This document shows positions 34,191 through 47,414 of a stretch of 64,000 bases of DNA, piece by piece (within the stretch, counting starts at the first letter, position 1; each line of letters begins with the position of its first letter). The translations under genes and the position numbers were made by a program. Source of the DNA: Rhizomys pruinosus. Its lineage: Eukaryota > Chordata > Mammalia > Rodentia > Spalacidae. Under the pieces are notes generated by a model. It was not told where the DNA came from. It saw nothing but the letters and a program-made list of their open reading frames with translations, and made no database searches. The stretch covers positions 1,178,531-1,242,530 of the forward strand of contig VZQC01005743.1 in assembly GCA_009823505.1 (NCBI GenBank), given 5' to 3'.

Positions 34191-35165
34191 GTATTTATGA
34201 TTAAGCTGAATATCACACACATACATTCAACACATGGGAAAAGGTACATAAGTATATGTACATAAAATAGATAAATGTATATATTTATCTTTAAATTTAC
34301 TGACAACAATTCAAAAGAAAATAATCTCATTAATCATAGTAACTGCTATAATTAAAAACTATATTTGATATTTCAAATAGATTACATTTAAATAATGATT
34401 TAAAATATTGGTTTAATGTTCATCATCTTTCTAAGTTTAGACTATAAAGATTCAGACTGGTCACAAGAGCCCACATACTAATATGATAGTCTTCAATTCC
34501 AGGGTGTACACTAAGAATCTTAGGACAGAAGGGAGATAGTTCGAGCTGACTGGAAAATACAAGGACTGATTGACACGTCTCCTGTTGGACATTCCCACAC
34601 CCAAGGGTCATCAGTGGAATAATGTTCAGATGGTATCAGAAGGAAGTAAGATGAGAGATTCTAGGTTTAACCATACTCTATATCTCTTAGGTTTCTTTTT
34701 TTTTTCTCTTTAATCCCATCCTGTCTTTACCAAGAAGATATTGTGTCTTCCTCAGTCTCAGGGTAAATAAAGCTCACAGAACCATAAGTTCCAACAAAGC
34801 AAGAGAGAGAGGCACAAACTTCCTACTTCACATTTGTCTCCTATATTCACATCTCAGCAAAACACTTGTGTCAGGACTCTGGTATCACTTGCAGTCCCTA
34901 TATTAAAATACACTTGGACCATTTCCTTGTACATGTTTTAGCTACAATGTTTCTTCATTCTCATGCATTCCTATGTCCGAATGAAATATTTTCTCTGTCT
35001 TCCTCAGAAAAAAATAAAACAGAGAGGTCTAAGAAAATAGCACCACCACCACAACATAACAGAAATTAATAAAAATTGGTAAATGTGACCTTCTGTATTA
35101 ATTACCTCAATTCTCTAGAACAAAAATGCAGATTAAGCAATTGAATGAAAAACCAGGATATATAA
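34191..35165. other. Unique, gene-free stretch
   Basis: No gene or repeat recognised. AT-rich, with a short (CAC)n near 35040-35055. Confidence 0.6.
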
Positions 35166-35599
35166 TTTTGCTGCCTTAAGAAACACACCTCACCAACAAT
35201 GACAGACATTGCCTTCAGGTAAAAGGATGGACAAATGTATTTCAAGCAAACATAACTAAGAAAGGAGAAGTGTACCTATTCTAATATCCAACAAGGTAGA
35301 CTACAACCTAAAAGTACTCAGAAAAGACAGGGCATATCAGTTCATACTCAATAAAGAAAAAGCACCCCAGGAACATTACTATCCTAAACATATATGCAGC
35401 ATGCATAGTGACATTCAGTTATATAAAATAAACATTATTGGGTGTAAAATCATGCACTGTCTCAAACACAGTGGTAGTGGGTGACGTCAATACCCAACTG
35501 TCACTAACAGATAGGTAAACCAAACAAAAACTCAACAGATAAATTCTAGAGTCAAGTGACATTATATCTATCAGGTCCCTGCTCTTTTTACCTAGTTGA

Positions 35600-35835
35600 T
35601 TTTTAAAGTAGTTCATTTATTATTTTTATTGTGTGTGTGTATGAATGTATTCCCTGCATGTATGTAAGTACATCTGTGTTGTGCAGAGTCCACACAGGTA
35701 AAAACAGGGTGTTGGATCCCCTGGGAACAGAAGTTATAGAGAGTTGCTAGCTACCACATGGGTGCTGATACCAAACCTAGGTCCTCTGCAAGAGCAGCCA
35801 GTGTTCTAACTGCTAAGCCATTTCTCCAGCTCTAG
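35600..35835 (-). mobile_element. B3-class SINE
   Basis: Reverse element from an A/T tail and tgtgtgtgtatgaatg to the head gagctggagaaatggcttag. The words ctagttg plus gattttta occur on both sides (35593, 35833) as likely target duplications. Confidence 0.8.
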
Positions 35836-36223
35836 TTGGGAGATTTTTAAATATTGAATTTGATTCAGTCAAATATATATAATTTCAATCAAAATTATAT
35901 ATATTGTTATGTAGTAGGATATAAAATGAACACCCCAAATAAGTAGCATTTATATATGCCAATGACAAACATAATAACAAAGAAATCAAGAAAATCATCC
36001 CATTCGTGAAGGCCCGAAATCTATAAAGTATCTTAGAATAAACGGAACTAAGAAAGTCAAAGAACTGTACAATAATAGCTTGAAGGTACTAATCAAAGAA
36101 ACTATTGAAGATAACAGAAGATGGACAGAACTCCTATGGTCATAGATCCGTAGTATTAGTATCATGAAAAAAAAATCCATCCTTCCAAAAGCAATGAAAA
36201 GCAATAGTTATTAAATTCAAACC

Positions 36224-36433
36224 GGGGGCTAGAGAGATGGCCTAGCAGTTAAGAATGCCGAGTGCTCCTGCAGAGGACCTGGGTTCGATCCCCAGCATCC
36301 ACATGGCATCTGAGATCCGTCTTTAACTCCAGTTCCAAGGGAATCTGATGCCCTCTTCTGACTTTCGAGGCATTGCACAACACAGGTGCACAAACCTACA
36401 TGCAGACAGTACATTCATACATATAAAAAAAAA
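36224..36433 (+). mobile_element. B2 SINE
   Basis: Inserted in the old ORF2 with taaattcaa on both sides (about 36212-36220 and 36434-36442). Its body lacks one of the two gaactcc-containing repeats found in the commonest copies, like the B2 at 10161-10375. Confidence 0.93.
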
Positions 36434-36461
36434 TAAATTCAAAGCAATAAAAATTCAAAGA

Positions 36462-36515
36462 AACCTGGGCATGGTGCCCCACACCTTTAATCCTGGCCAT
36501 GGGAGGCAGCTGCAG
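36462..36515 (+). mobile_element. B1 5' fragment
   Basis: Only the first ~55 bp of a B1 (gggcatggtgccccacacct, ttaatcctgg) before old LINE-1 sequence resumes. Confidence 0.6.
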
Positions 36516-36944
36516 ACCTCAACATAAGACCCAGTACCAAATAAATTGGTACCTGTAAGCAGGGAAAGGAATATTCTGAACACCATTCCTATAACATAAG
36601 CCTTAAGTCCAACAACTGAGGAATGGGACCATACGAAGCCAAAGACTAAAAATCTTCTGTATTGAAAGGAAACTATTATTTGAGAGAAGAGGCCACCTAG
36701 AGAATTGAAAAAAAACATCTGTACATACATATGCCCCTGACAGAGGTTTAGTGTCTAGAATATACAAAGAACTAAAAAATGTAAACATCAAAACAAACAG
36801 CCCAATTTAAATTTGGATCAAGTGTTGAAAATGGTGTTCTCAAAAGATAAACTGAAAATGGTAATATTCAGCATTCTTGTCATCTTTAGCCGTTAGGGAA
36901 AGGAAAAGAAAGCAAAAGACACTTTTTATTTTATTTTTTTATGC

Positions 36945-37728
36945 ATTGTATTCTTTTTTTTCATTGATGCTTTGTGTATTTCATACATCATTTTCCAATT
37001 CAGTTCAGGCATATATCCCCTTCCCTTCCCCCCACCCCACCCCTACCCATCCCGGATCATGCATTCTGCCGTAAGTTTTCTGCATCTTTCTCTGCTTTTT
37101 TGTTTTGTTTTGTTTTCATTTTTTTTAACAATAAGTGATAATTTGTGAGTACAAGCATCCTTCATGTAAAACCAATTTGCAAGCAGTTGTGCCCAAACCC
37201 ACACAGCTCATGGGTCCCACCATCCAGCAGGGGGGCTTGTGTGTTCAATCAAGTTGATCAAATGAGTGTCCAGTCTATATTGTTGTAGTTTCACCATTCA
37301 CCCCAATCGCAGCCCTTACATTCTACTGCGCCCCCTCTTCTGCAGATTGTTCCCTAGGCTTAGAAAAGGGGCACAGGTGGATGAGAAGCAAAACACTCTA
37401 CTTTCTCTGGAACTGATGTCTTGGTCTCTAGTCAATTCTGGCTGTTTTCTTTCATGGGCTGACAGCTTGTCCAGGCATATCCTTTCAATCCTACTAATGA
37501 AGCACATGCAATTAGATATATAGGTATTTAAACAGTATAATATATAGCCTTTTGATCCTACTAATGAAGCACACACAATTAGATATATAGGTATTTAAAC
37601 AGTACTAATTGTTATGGTAGGTTATTTTGGTATAGACACAGATGTTTGGATGGTATGTTAATCCCTGAATTACATTTTCTTCTGTTAAGTATGACAGGGT
37701 CTTCGTGTGGTTTATAACATCTCCTAAC
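36945..37728 (-). mobile_element. LINE-1 3' UTR, 5' truncated
   Basis: In reverse it holds the long 3' UTR also seen at 46252-47408 and 58767-60110, down to the polypurine stretch and tail. A ~66-bp part is duplicated in tandem (37483-37610; marker cctactaatgaagcacac). It ends at 37728 against a headless B2. Confidence 0.8.
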
Positions 37729-37890
37729 CATGGCGGCTGAGAACCATCTTTAACTCCAGTTCCAGGGTAATCCGACACCCTCTTCTGACCTCCACGGCAT
37801 TGCATGACATGGGTGCACAAACCTACATGCAGACAGTACATTTATACATATAAAAATAAATTAAAAATTAAAAAAAAAATTAAAACCTAT
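37729..37890 (+). mobile_element. 5'-truncated B2 joined to LINE-1 5' end
   Basis: Starts in mid-element at catggcggctgagaacc, after the B box, and then runs to a normal A-rich tail. The missing head and the direct contact with the 5' end of an oppositely oriented LINE-1 suggest a joint event or a deletion. Confidence 0.85.
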
Positions 37891-38600
37891 AATTTTATAA
37901 GAGATTGTCAGGATCTGTGATATGTCATTTAATGAACACAATGGTTATTATTGTATCTTAATTCCTGTTGTCAAATATTCACCTCTAACAGAAGGATTAT
38001 ATAATAAGATACTTATCAAAAGTGAGCATGCATCTTTAGGCCTCTGTGACACATTACATTTTTCAGCCTCAAACATTGGCAAGAATCCAGGTAGCACTAA
38101 TCATCAGTCAGTGATAAATCTATTGCAGCCAGTGTGAGAATCAGGACACCATGGTATTAAAATTGAAACTGATAGCAGAGCAACTTTGTTGTGTAAAACT
38201 CTACTTGAAGTATCACTGCTCTCTCACATTAAGGTTTATGAGAACATTATGCAGATAAACAAGTTGAAAATAAGTTAGAATCCATGTGATACTCAAAGTT
38301 ATGGTTGTATGATGAGGGCCTTGCCTCTAGACATGAAATGAATTGCAACAGGAGGAATAAGGCTCTGAAAATAAAATGAGAATCTGAATGTGATTTTTCT
38401 TTGCATCTCTATCTCCCTCTATTTCTCCACTTTCCTAATAGGTTCTTATATTGAACTAATTATTCTTACTTTTTTATATCTTGTAGCCAAATGTATTGAA
38501 TCAAAATATAATAGACAATTTGTACTGACTTAATCACATGTATATAAACTAAATTCATCAAAAGTAGGTTAACACTTTATAAAGTTTAAAACTCTATTAC
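37891..38600. other. Unique, gene-free stretch
   Basis: Nothing recognised. The short frame at 37922-38137 has no support. Confidence 0.6.
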
Positions 38601-38602
38601 TG

Positions 38603-38900
38603 GAGAAACTGCTCAATGGGTAAGAATACTGCTCTGCAAGCAGTGGGACCTGAATTTGAATCCATGGGATAACATATGGTTGGACATGGCTGAGCAGGCT
38701 TGTAACCTCAGAGTCTCCAGGCAGAGACAAGAAGATCCTGGATCTCCTCTCCCAGGAAGCCTAGCAGAAACTATGAGCTTCCAGGGCAGTGAGAGATCCT
38801 GTGTCAAGGTTATATTGCAGAGAGAAAGGAGAAAGGAACCTGATGTCCTGCTATGGTGTAAACAAGCAAGCACACAGGTGCACATGTCCTCAACTCATGA
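38603..38900 (+). mobile_element. B4-like SINE
   Basis: Head tggagaaactgctcaatggg, cagtgggacctgaatttgaa box region, B1-like second half (gcttgtaacctcagagtctc, gagatcctgtgtcaagg) and a CA-rich end that continues as a microsatellite. Confidence 0.65.
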
Positions 38901-38914
38901 ATTGGCACTGCAAC

Positions 38915-39060
38915 CCCACCCTACACACATATACAACACATACAATCCATCACATACATGTAACACGAACACTATCCATATATCACATGCATGCATACCA
39001 CATACAATACATAGGACACACACATATACACATGCCACATACATACATACGAACCACACA
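38915..39060. repeat. Degenerate (CA)n/(CATA)n tract
   Basis: Imperfect CA and CATA units that extend the 3' end of the B4. The open frames over it are low-complexity artefacts. Confidence 0.8.
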
Positions 39061-39064
39061 AAAC

Positions 39065-40464
39065 AGACAGCAGCGAAAAAAAGTTAAGTCTACACAAAAT
39101 ACCATTTTGTGACTTCAGTTTTTTTACTTGTATAACTGGGAGTGAACAGTGTTTGATTATTCTTATTCCCAGCTTGTTCCATCTCACACGCAAGAGCCAA
39201 TCCTAGAAATATTAATGATCAACACATTCACTTTACTGTTGCTGCCAAGTACCAAAAAGACAAAAAACAAAACAAAACAAAACAAAAAACTCTGGTTCCA
39301 GGATTAGATTACATTTGTTCTGTTCAAAGTATAATATTCTAAATAAAATTATTGTTTTTCATTTCCCTTGTGTCTAATCTATCTCCTTAGTGAACCTATA
39401 AGTGTTGACTGAAGATAACTAAATTTTATGTTTTCATGAAGTATTTTCAAATGCATAAATTTGATAATAGGCCTTAACTTTACCCTACAAGTCTTAGAGC
39501 CATCTCTATATTTTGAAAAGTATTTGCAAAATTCAATCTTATATATTCTGTAATTCCTAACAGAGTTTGATTCCCCTTCAGCAAAGTGAGCATTTCCTCC
39601 ATAATTATCAATTCTTTCTTCTCATGGAATCAAGTATGAAATAAAGCAGGTTATCAATAAGTTATAATTATAATTCAATTTTCTCTTGTTTCTAATTCTA
39701 CCTGTGTACATGTATGTATGTGTACATGCATTCTTATCAGTAAAATTTTTGGTGGCTTTTAAAATTGAGCTTGATAGTGTCAACTGTCCAAGCCTTGAGT
39801 GTGTTCTCATGAATCTTTTTCTACTATGTTATCCCAGTCATAATTCACATCTCCCCACCTTCCATCATGATTTTGTTCATCTGGTATTGGTATCACATTT
39901 TGCTCATTATTTAGTGCTTACGTTAAACAGATTAGGTTAAAGTTAATTGCTTACAGCTTTTAAAAACATACGGAAGCCAATCACACCTATGAGAAGTCCA
40001 TAAATAATGATTTGAGACAAGAGCAGCACTCTTCCTCATTGGAATTTTGGGTAAATCTTATGGGTCTTTTTATTACATTGATTTTCAATATGCCACTAAC
40101 TATTCCTAATTCAATAGTTCAGGGTCAATGGTTATCCAAGTGTTTTAATAATAATAATAATATTTTAATAATAATAATATGAATATTCCTACAGTTTTTC
40201 CTTGTTTACAATAAACTAAATGATATCTGTTAATTAACTCATCGTCAGAAACTTTGAAGAACAATGAATCCTTATTTATAAATATTGGTTGACTCTAATT
40301 GATGTCACAAATTAAAGCTATTCCCAAAGTTTAAAACTGAGGAAATGAACACATTTTTCCCACTTAAGGTATTCCGTAAGTGTTCCAAAAGGTTTCTAAG
40401 TAGAAGTATCAGTGAATTGGATTTTTTTGTCAAGGTATTTCAGATCTTTAAGAAACAAGACAAC
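39065..40464. other. Unique, gene-free stretch
   Basis: AT-rich. Contains a (CAAAA)n run at 39263-39288 and (AAT)n at 40148-40180. No gene, RNA or SINE recognised. Confidence 0.6.
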
Positions 40465-40475
40465 AATTTCTTTCT

Positions 40476-42266
40476 TTTTTCCATTTTTTTTATTTTTTAT
40501 TTTTAATTAATTCATTTATATATTTTTTATCAAATCTAGACCCTGGTCCCCCCCATCCCCTGGCCCCACCAGAGCTCATGCATTATGCTAAACATGCTTT
40601 TCATCTCTTTCTCAGTCTTTCTCAATATTCTCCATGTGGAAGTTGACTGTTTTGAGCAGAAGTTCACTGTTTCAGTCAGTTCTTTGATGCAGTCCTTTCT
40701 GTTGTTGTTGTTGTTTCCAATATGCATCACTCCAAACTGCTTTGGACAAAAGCTCAAGGGGCCATGCATGAGAAATACTTACAAATAGGTAATTGGCACT
40801 AGCATCCACAGATGAGGGATACCATTCATCGTTTGTTTTTCTGGGACTGTGTTACTTCACTCAGCATGATGTCCTCTAGCTCCAGCCATTTTCCTGCAAA
40901 GCTCATGATATCATCTTTCTTTACTGCTGCATAGAACTCCATTGTGTAGATGTACCACATTTTCTCTATCCACTCATCAGTTGAGGGGCATTTGGGTTGG
41001 TTCCAGCTCCTTGCTATTGTGAAGAGAGCTGAAATAAACATGGCCGTGCATGTATTCTCTGTGTTGGGTAAGTCTTGAGGGTACATGCCCAGGTGGGTAT
41101 GGCTGGTAGGGTGGCAAGTTCATCCACATTCCAGTTCCAAGGTTTTCTCCGCACGGCTGCTTTCCATGTGGGCTGCCAGGTTACATTCCCACCAGCATGG
41201 ATGAGTGTTCCCCTTTCCCACAAACCTCTTCCAGCACTTGGTATCAGTTTGTTTTTCTTATCTTAGCCAGTCTTATTGAGTAAGTGGATATCTAAAGTGG
41301 TTTTGATTTGCATTCCTTATCGATTAGTGCATGTTGAACACTTCTTAAGGTGTTTCTCAGCCCTCTCTGAATTCCTCACTTGAAGTCTCTGTTCCGTTCT
41401 TTGCTCCCTCTATTGCGTGGGTCATTTGTTTTCTTTCTTCTTTGTTTTTTGAGTAGTTTACATATTCTGGAAATCAATGCTTTGTCAGATGTTTCTGTGG
41501 TGAAGGTTTCCTTCCACTCTGTGGGATTTCTCTTCACTTCCTTGATTGTTTCTTTTGATGTACAGAAGCTTTTGAGTTTAATGGGGTCCCATTTGTCAAT
41601 TGTGGACCTTAAATCTTGTGCAGCTGCTGTCTGATTTAGGAAGTCTTTTCCTATGCCTATGTCTTGTAGTCTGCTGCCAACGTTTTCTTTTATCACCTTC
41701 AGAGTTTGGGTTTCACGTTGAGGTCTTTGATGCATCTGGAGTTTACTTTTGTACAGGGCGAGAGGTAGGGGTTTAATTTCATTCTTCTACAAGTGGTGAT
41801 CCAGTTTTGCCAACACCACTTGCTGAAGATGCTGTCTTTTCTCCATTGTGTCTTCTTGACCCCCTTGTCAAATATGGGATGGCTGAAATTGTATGTGCTC
41901 AGGTTTGGATCTTCGGTTTTGTTCCATTGGTCAACAGGTCTCTTTTTGTGCCTGTACCAGGCTGTTTTTATGACTATAGCCCTGTAGTATAGTTTGAAGT
42001 CTATTAGAGATCTCCCCCTGTGTAGCTCTTTTCACTCAGGGTTGTTTTGGCTATTCGGGGTCTTTTGTTTTTCCAAATGAATTTAAGGACGTTTTCCCCC
42101 AAGCCTGTGAAGAAATTCTTGGGGATTTTGATTGGAATTGCATTAAATCTATACAAGAATTTAGTAGAATGGACATTTTTACAATGTTAATTTTCCCAAT
42201 CCATGAGCATGGGAGGTTTTTCCATCTTCTGATGTCTTTTTCAATTTGTTTCTTTAAAGCTTTAAT
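40476..42266 (-). mobile_element. Young LINE-1, 5' truncated
   Basis: In reverse it contains the 3' UTR (40510-40800) and the C-terminal half of ORF2 (about 40810-42266). aatttctttct at 40465-40475 and 42267-42277 are likely target duplications. The piece at 40826-41086 gives a clean 86-codon end of ORF2. The part at 41090-41350 has many small deletions relative to 24660-24960. Confidence 0.9.
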
Positions 42267-42279
42267 AATTTCTTTCTAA

Positions 42280-42880
42280 AGGTGGGCATGAGATTGACAT
42301 ATATTCCTGTACTTCATTCCTCAAAGCAGCCAAAGGGAACCAAATTCTGTAGGAAAGGAAAAAAATACCTCTTGTAGTGATAAAACAGACAGTATAGTAA
42401 GCATCAGCCTTTTTAATACATGCAGAACATGAAAAGATATTCTCCTAAACAGACACTCTGTGTATAGAGAGTAGGTAAAATTGGCCAGGGTTAGTAAGGA
42501 AGGACACAGGTAAGGGAGGGACACTAAATACAATTAAAATATATCACATAATATTCACAAGAATTCAGTTAAAGACGAAAACAAAGTTACTTTTGGTTGG
42601 ATATGGTCAAAATACATAGACATGTATAAAATCAATGCAGCAAATCACATTGATCTTAAGATTAAAGATGTGAGGTAATAAAATATTATTTTTGAGATTT
42701 TTAATTTTTAAGTGAGTTGAATGGTAAGATTTTGAAAATAGCAGTCAATGTTCCCACGAAATCCAGCAAGTGTCCTACTGAATCCAGAGGTTGTTCACCT
42801 CTGAGTTTGCACATGAAGTGGTGCTTTCTGGTGGTACAAAATTCAGTCTCTCAGAATTGTTCTCAGATGAGGAAGCTAGC
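42280..42880. other. Unique, gene-free stretch
   Basis: Nothing recognised before the LTR-like sequence that follows. Confidence 0.55.
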
Positions 42881-42882
42881 TG

Positions 42883-43200
42883 ATAGTTAATTTTGATTGT
42901 TAATTTTGATTGATTGAATGAAGTGATGTCTGGCACATTACTGAACACACGTTGGTGTGTATCTGTGAGAATAATTCCAAGGAGGACTATCAGATGGAGC
43001 TCTTGCCATGAACGTATGTGGTGCTAGGATGGTCCTTTCTCTCCTTTACCCATGGGGACCATGAACGAGTCTGCACCATCACAGACAGGATGGGTCACAC
43101 CCATGCCTCTGGCTTTTGGATGATATCTCCTCAATCAAGTGGCTTTCTGTAAGATATTTGGTCACCAACAATGGGAAGGCTCAGTTACACATTACCCTAC
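42883..43200 (+). mobile_element. Possible MaLR-type LTR remnant
   Basis: A gatagttaattttgattg start and a ctgtaagatatttggtcac end segment resemble rodent MaLR LTR starts and ends, in the right order. No TATA or AATAAA is clear. Its right part is inside the triplicated segment. Confidence 0.35.
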
Positions 43201-44735
43201 TTAGAATTCTACCTGTTGGTGGGGATGATAGTATGTAGTGACTCACTGGTCCATGTGGACTGGACGGACCTACCTCTCTGCATCTCAGTTACATATGGTG
43301 CTGATCTGTCACTCCAGAATAATTGTCCCTGATTAAAATTCACAAATTAATTATCATTTTGCCACACATCACTTCTTTTTTCATTTCTGGTTGTTAGACT
43401 ACAACCAAAAGTTGGCACCCTGGTTTCCTGGGAGATCCAGTAACAAGATCCTTACTAGTCATTGTACCTGTCTAGGCAACAACCTATAAATCATAAAACA
43501 GGGATTTTTATTATGTGTGTTTTTGACATGAAACATACTATACATCCAGAGTGTACCTCTGAGGCCCTGGTAAAATCAATCACAGGCAAGAGGTATATTT
43601 GTTATATGATATATATCAAGCTATTTTCATAATTCTTTTGACGCTTTGGAAGGAAGTTGCTGTTTTCCTGCAGCCTTAGCCTGATTGAATGGTAGAAAAC
43701 TGTTGGTACGAGGGAACATTCTTTCTTTTTAATGAAATTCCACAGCCAACAAACATTTTCTTTGCCATGTTCAAACACATTACTGGTATTATTATTTACA
43801 ATACTTTGTTGATTCACTGTCTTGTTTAAAGTAATTGGGGATCATCTAAAAAATAAATCCCACCAACAAGGAGCTTAAAAGTACAAAACAGGCAATCAAG
43901 CCTGAGGGGCAGAAACAAATCACATTGATTTTTAGATTAAAGATGTGAGATCAAATGAGATAAAAGTCATGCAAATTCTGTTCCATACCAAACTCAAGCA
44001 AAATCATTTTGCCCAGTTCACAGAAAACAATGATTTATTTTTTCTTTTCATTTCTCAGGTACTTAACACTATCCTTACTTTACAAACCAACAACAGTGCT
44101 AAGGGACTAAGAAGGTTCACTAACACCTCAACAGTAAACATTTCATGCTCATATCTGCAGGCAGCCTCTCTGTCTTCCTGGGCTCACCCCTGTCTCTAGT
44201 GTTCCTGCTCCTTCAAGAAAAGAAGACCATTCCTTCCTTGCAGGGCACATCCGCATGCTCACCCCTTCTTGCTTTGAACACCCTCCTGGTATAATTTTCT
44301 TTTTTGATGTTACACTGTCATTAATGTATTAGGAAATGAAGATAAATTTCTGATTCCATTCCTACCATGTGCTTACATGGTATTTTTACTAAATATTTCA
44401 TCTCACCTTCATCGCTGATCAATGTGATCAAAGCTTCAGTCTTCACCACCATAATGTAACATGATTTTCTCAGGATTACTGTATTGGTACTCACATTTCC
44501 ATTCTGAGAAAACCCCATTTAAACATCACTTTTTTTCTTTTTAAAAATTAATTATTTGAAGTCCTAGGGCTATGCACTCAGGCAAAATATATTAATACAG
44601 GAGCTCTGACATCAGCAATGGATTGTTCTACCAGGTGGATGTTGGCCAGGGGATCCAAGGCCCCACAAAAGGTAAGGGCTCCTTGCCTCTAGGTTGGGAT
44701 ACCTACAGGAGGAGAGGCAATAAGACCCTGCTGCC
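43051..44735 (+). repeat. Triplicated segment, copy 1 (short)
   Basis: Begins at catggggaccatgaacgag and matches copies 2 and 3 over 1.68 kb, up to the middle of a LINE-1 3' UTR (ataagaccctgctg). After about 15 bp the next copy begins. Differences from copy 2 are scattered substitutions and small indels. Content is gene-free apart from the LINE-1 piece at 44560-44735. Confidence 0.9.
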
Positions 44736-46251
44736 TCTTCTCCCTTTCACCCATGGGGACCATGAACGAGTCATGCACCATCACAGACAGGATGGGTCAC
44801 ACCCATGCCTCTGGCTTTTGGATGATATCTCCTCAATCAAGTGGCTTTCTGTAAGATATTTGGTCACCAACAATGGGAAGGCTCAGTTACACATTACCCT
44901 ACTTAGAATTCTACCTGTTGGTGGGGATGATAGTATGTAGTGACTCACTGGTCCATGTGGACTGGACGGACCTACCTCTCTGCATCTCAGTTACATATGG
45001 TGCTGATCTGTCACTCCAGAAGAATTGTCCCTGATTAAAATTCACAAATTAATTATCATTTTGCCACACATCACTTTTTTTTTATTTCTGGTTGTTAGAC
45101 TACAACCAAAAGGTGGCACCCTGGTTTCCTGGGAGATCAGTAACAAGATCCTTACTAGTCATTGTACCTGTCTAGGCAACAACCTACAAATACATAAAAA
45201 CGGGATTTTTATTATGTGTGTTTTGACATGAAACATACTATACATCCAGAGTGTACCTCTGAGGCCCTGGTAAAATCAATCACAGGCAAGAGGTATATTG
45301 TGTATAATGATAATATACAGCTATTTTCATAATTCTTTTGACGCTTTGGAAGGAAGTTGCTGTTTTCCTGCAGCCTTAGCCTGATTGAATGGTAGAAAAC
45401 TGTTGTACGAGGGAACATTCTTTCTTTTTAATGAAATTCCACAGCCAACAAACATTTTCTTTGCCATGTTCAAACACATTACTGGTATTATTATTTACAA
45501 TACTTTGTTGATTCACTGTCTTGTTTAAAGTAATTGGGGATCATCTAAAAAATAAATCCCACCAACAAGGAGCTTAAAAGTACAAAACAGGCAATCAAGC
45601 CTGAGGGGCAGAAACAAATCACATTGATTTTTAGATTAAAGATGTGAGATCAAATGAGATAAAAGTCATGCAAATTCTGTTCCATACCAAACTCAAGCAA
45701 AATCATTTTGCCCAGTTCACAGAAAACAATGATTTTATTTTTTCTTTATTTCTCAGGCACTTAACACTATCCTTACTTTACAAACCAACAACAGTGCTAA
45801 GGGACTAAGAAGGTTCACTAACACCTCAACAGTAAACATTTCATGCTCATATCTGCAGGCAGCCTCTCTGTCTTCCTGGGCTCACCCCTGTCTCTAGTGT
45901 TCCTGCTCCTTCAAGAAAAGAAGACCATTCCTTCCTTGCAGGGCACATCCGCATGCTCACCCCTTCTTGCTTTGAACACCCTCCTGGTATAATTTTCTTT
46001 TTTGATGTTACACTGTCATTAATGTATATGGAAATGAAGATAATTTCTGATTCCATTCCTACCATGTGCTTACATGGTATTTTTACTAAATATTTCATCT
46101 CACCTTCATCGCTGATCAATGTGATCAAAGCTTCAGTCTTCACCACCATAATGTAACATGATTTCTCAGGATTACTTATTGGTACTCACATTTCCATTCT
46201 GAGAAAACCCCATTTAAACATCACTTTTTTCTTTTTAAAAATTTATTATTT

Positions 46252-47408
46252 GAAGTCCTAGGGCTATGCACTCAGGCAAAAATATAATTAATACAGGGAG
46301 CCTGCACATCAGCAATGGATTGTTCTACCAGTGGATGTTGGCCAGGGGATCCAAGCCCCACAAAAGTAAACTTCTTGCTACTATGGGACTACGGCAAGAG
46401 AGAGGCATAAGACCCTGCCGCCGAAGACCTGACATTAACACATTGGGGGGATCTATGAGCAACACTGCAAGTACAGATGGCCTCTGGAATGCCAGAGAGT
46501 GTTACCAAAGGCCACTAAACCAATAAAAGCAAATATGGGTCTCCCTGAGGTCAAGCAAAGACTCCACCGTCAGCCACGCTACACCTTCACTGCCTGGAAA
46601 TACTGTGCAGCAGAGGCAGCCAGTCTGTATATCCCAAATCTAATTGGCTATTGGCTCTCTTGGAGAAATAACCCATGGCTGATGCCACAAGCTTACATCC
46701 TCTTACGGTTAGGAGATGTTATAAGCCACAGTAAGACCCTGTCATATTAACAGGGGGGAAAATTGTAATTCATGGATTAACATACACATACATGTGTCTA
46801 TGCTAAAGTAACCTACCATAACTATTATGCTGTTAAATACTATATATCAATTGCTTGTCTTCATTAGTAGGATGAAGGTTATTCCTGGACAAACTGTCAG
46901 CCTATGAAAAGGAAACAGCCAGAATTGACCAGAGTCCAAGTCAACAGCTCCAGAGAGAGTGGACTGTTTTATTCTCTCATCACTGTCCCCTTTTCTAAGC
47001 CTAGGGAACAACCTGCGGAAGACGGGGGCGTATTAGAATGTAAGGGCTGCGATTGGGGTGAATGGTGAAACTACAGCAATGTAGTCTGGACACTCATTTG
47101 ATCAACTTGATTGAACAAACAACCTGTCACCCCCCACTGGATGGTGGGGCTGTAGGTGTTTGGGCACAACAGCCTGCAGATAGGTTTTACATGAAGGATG
47201 CTTTTACTCATGGATTATCACTTATAGCTAAAAATGAAAAAAAAAAAAACTGAGAGAAAGATGCAGGACAGTTATGGCAGAATGCATGATCTGGGATGGG
47301 GTGGGGGTGGGGGGGGAGGGAAAGGGAAATAAGCCTGAACTGAATTGGAAAAAATGTATGAAATGCACAAAGCATCAATAAAAACTAATTTAAAAAAATA
47401 AAAAAATA
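46252..47408 (+). mobile_element. LINE-1 3' UTR insertion (copy 2)
   Basis: 5'-truncated LINE-1 with no ORF2. It runs from gtcctagggctatgcact through a long 3' UTR to a polypurine run (47295-47325) and A-rich tail. Likely target words aaaattaattattt / aaaatttattattt flank it. The G-rich tract and tail equal those at 60000-60110. Short open frames here (46266-46750) are in the UTR and not coding. Confidence 0.8.
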
Positions 47409-47414
47409 AAAATT

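Larger units (their letters stand above)
35170..36895 (+). mobile_element. Old LINE-1 ORF2 fragments with nested SINEs
   Basis: Three pieces of one old plus-strand ORF2 appear in order. 35170-35590 is endonuclease (aagaaacacacctcacc, then ggtagtgggtgacgtcaata). 35850-36223 is the region after the RT core (aatctataaagtatcttaga). 36516-36895 is the C-terminal part (gacctcaacataagacc, gaggtttagtgtctagaata). Large internal deletions, including the RT catalytic core, separate them. A B3, a B2 and a B1 fragment sit in the gaps. Confidence 0.75.

Noticed and set aside
38656..39112. Frames of 107-143 codons rich in H, T and I
   Set aside because: They run from a B4 SINE into a CA/CATA microsatellite and are low-complexity readings.
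46266..46750. Frames of 83-86 codons repeated at 50880-51363
   Set aside because: Conserved only because the LINE-1 3' UTR is duplicated; the region is untranslated in the element and the matching frames elsewhere are broken.
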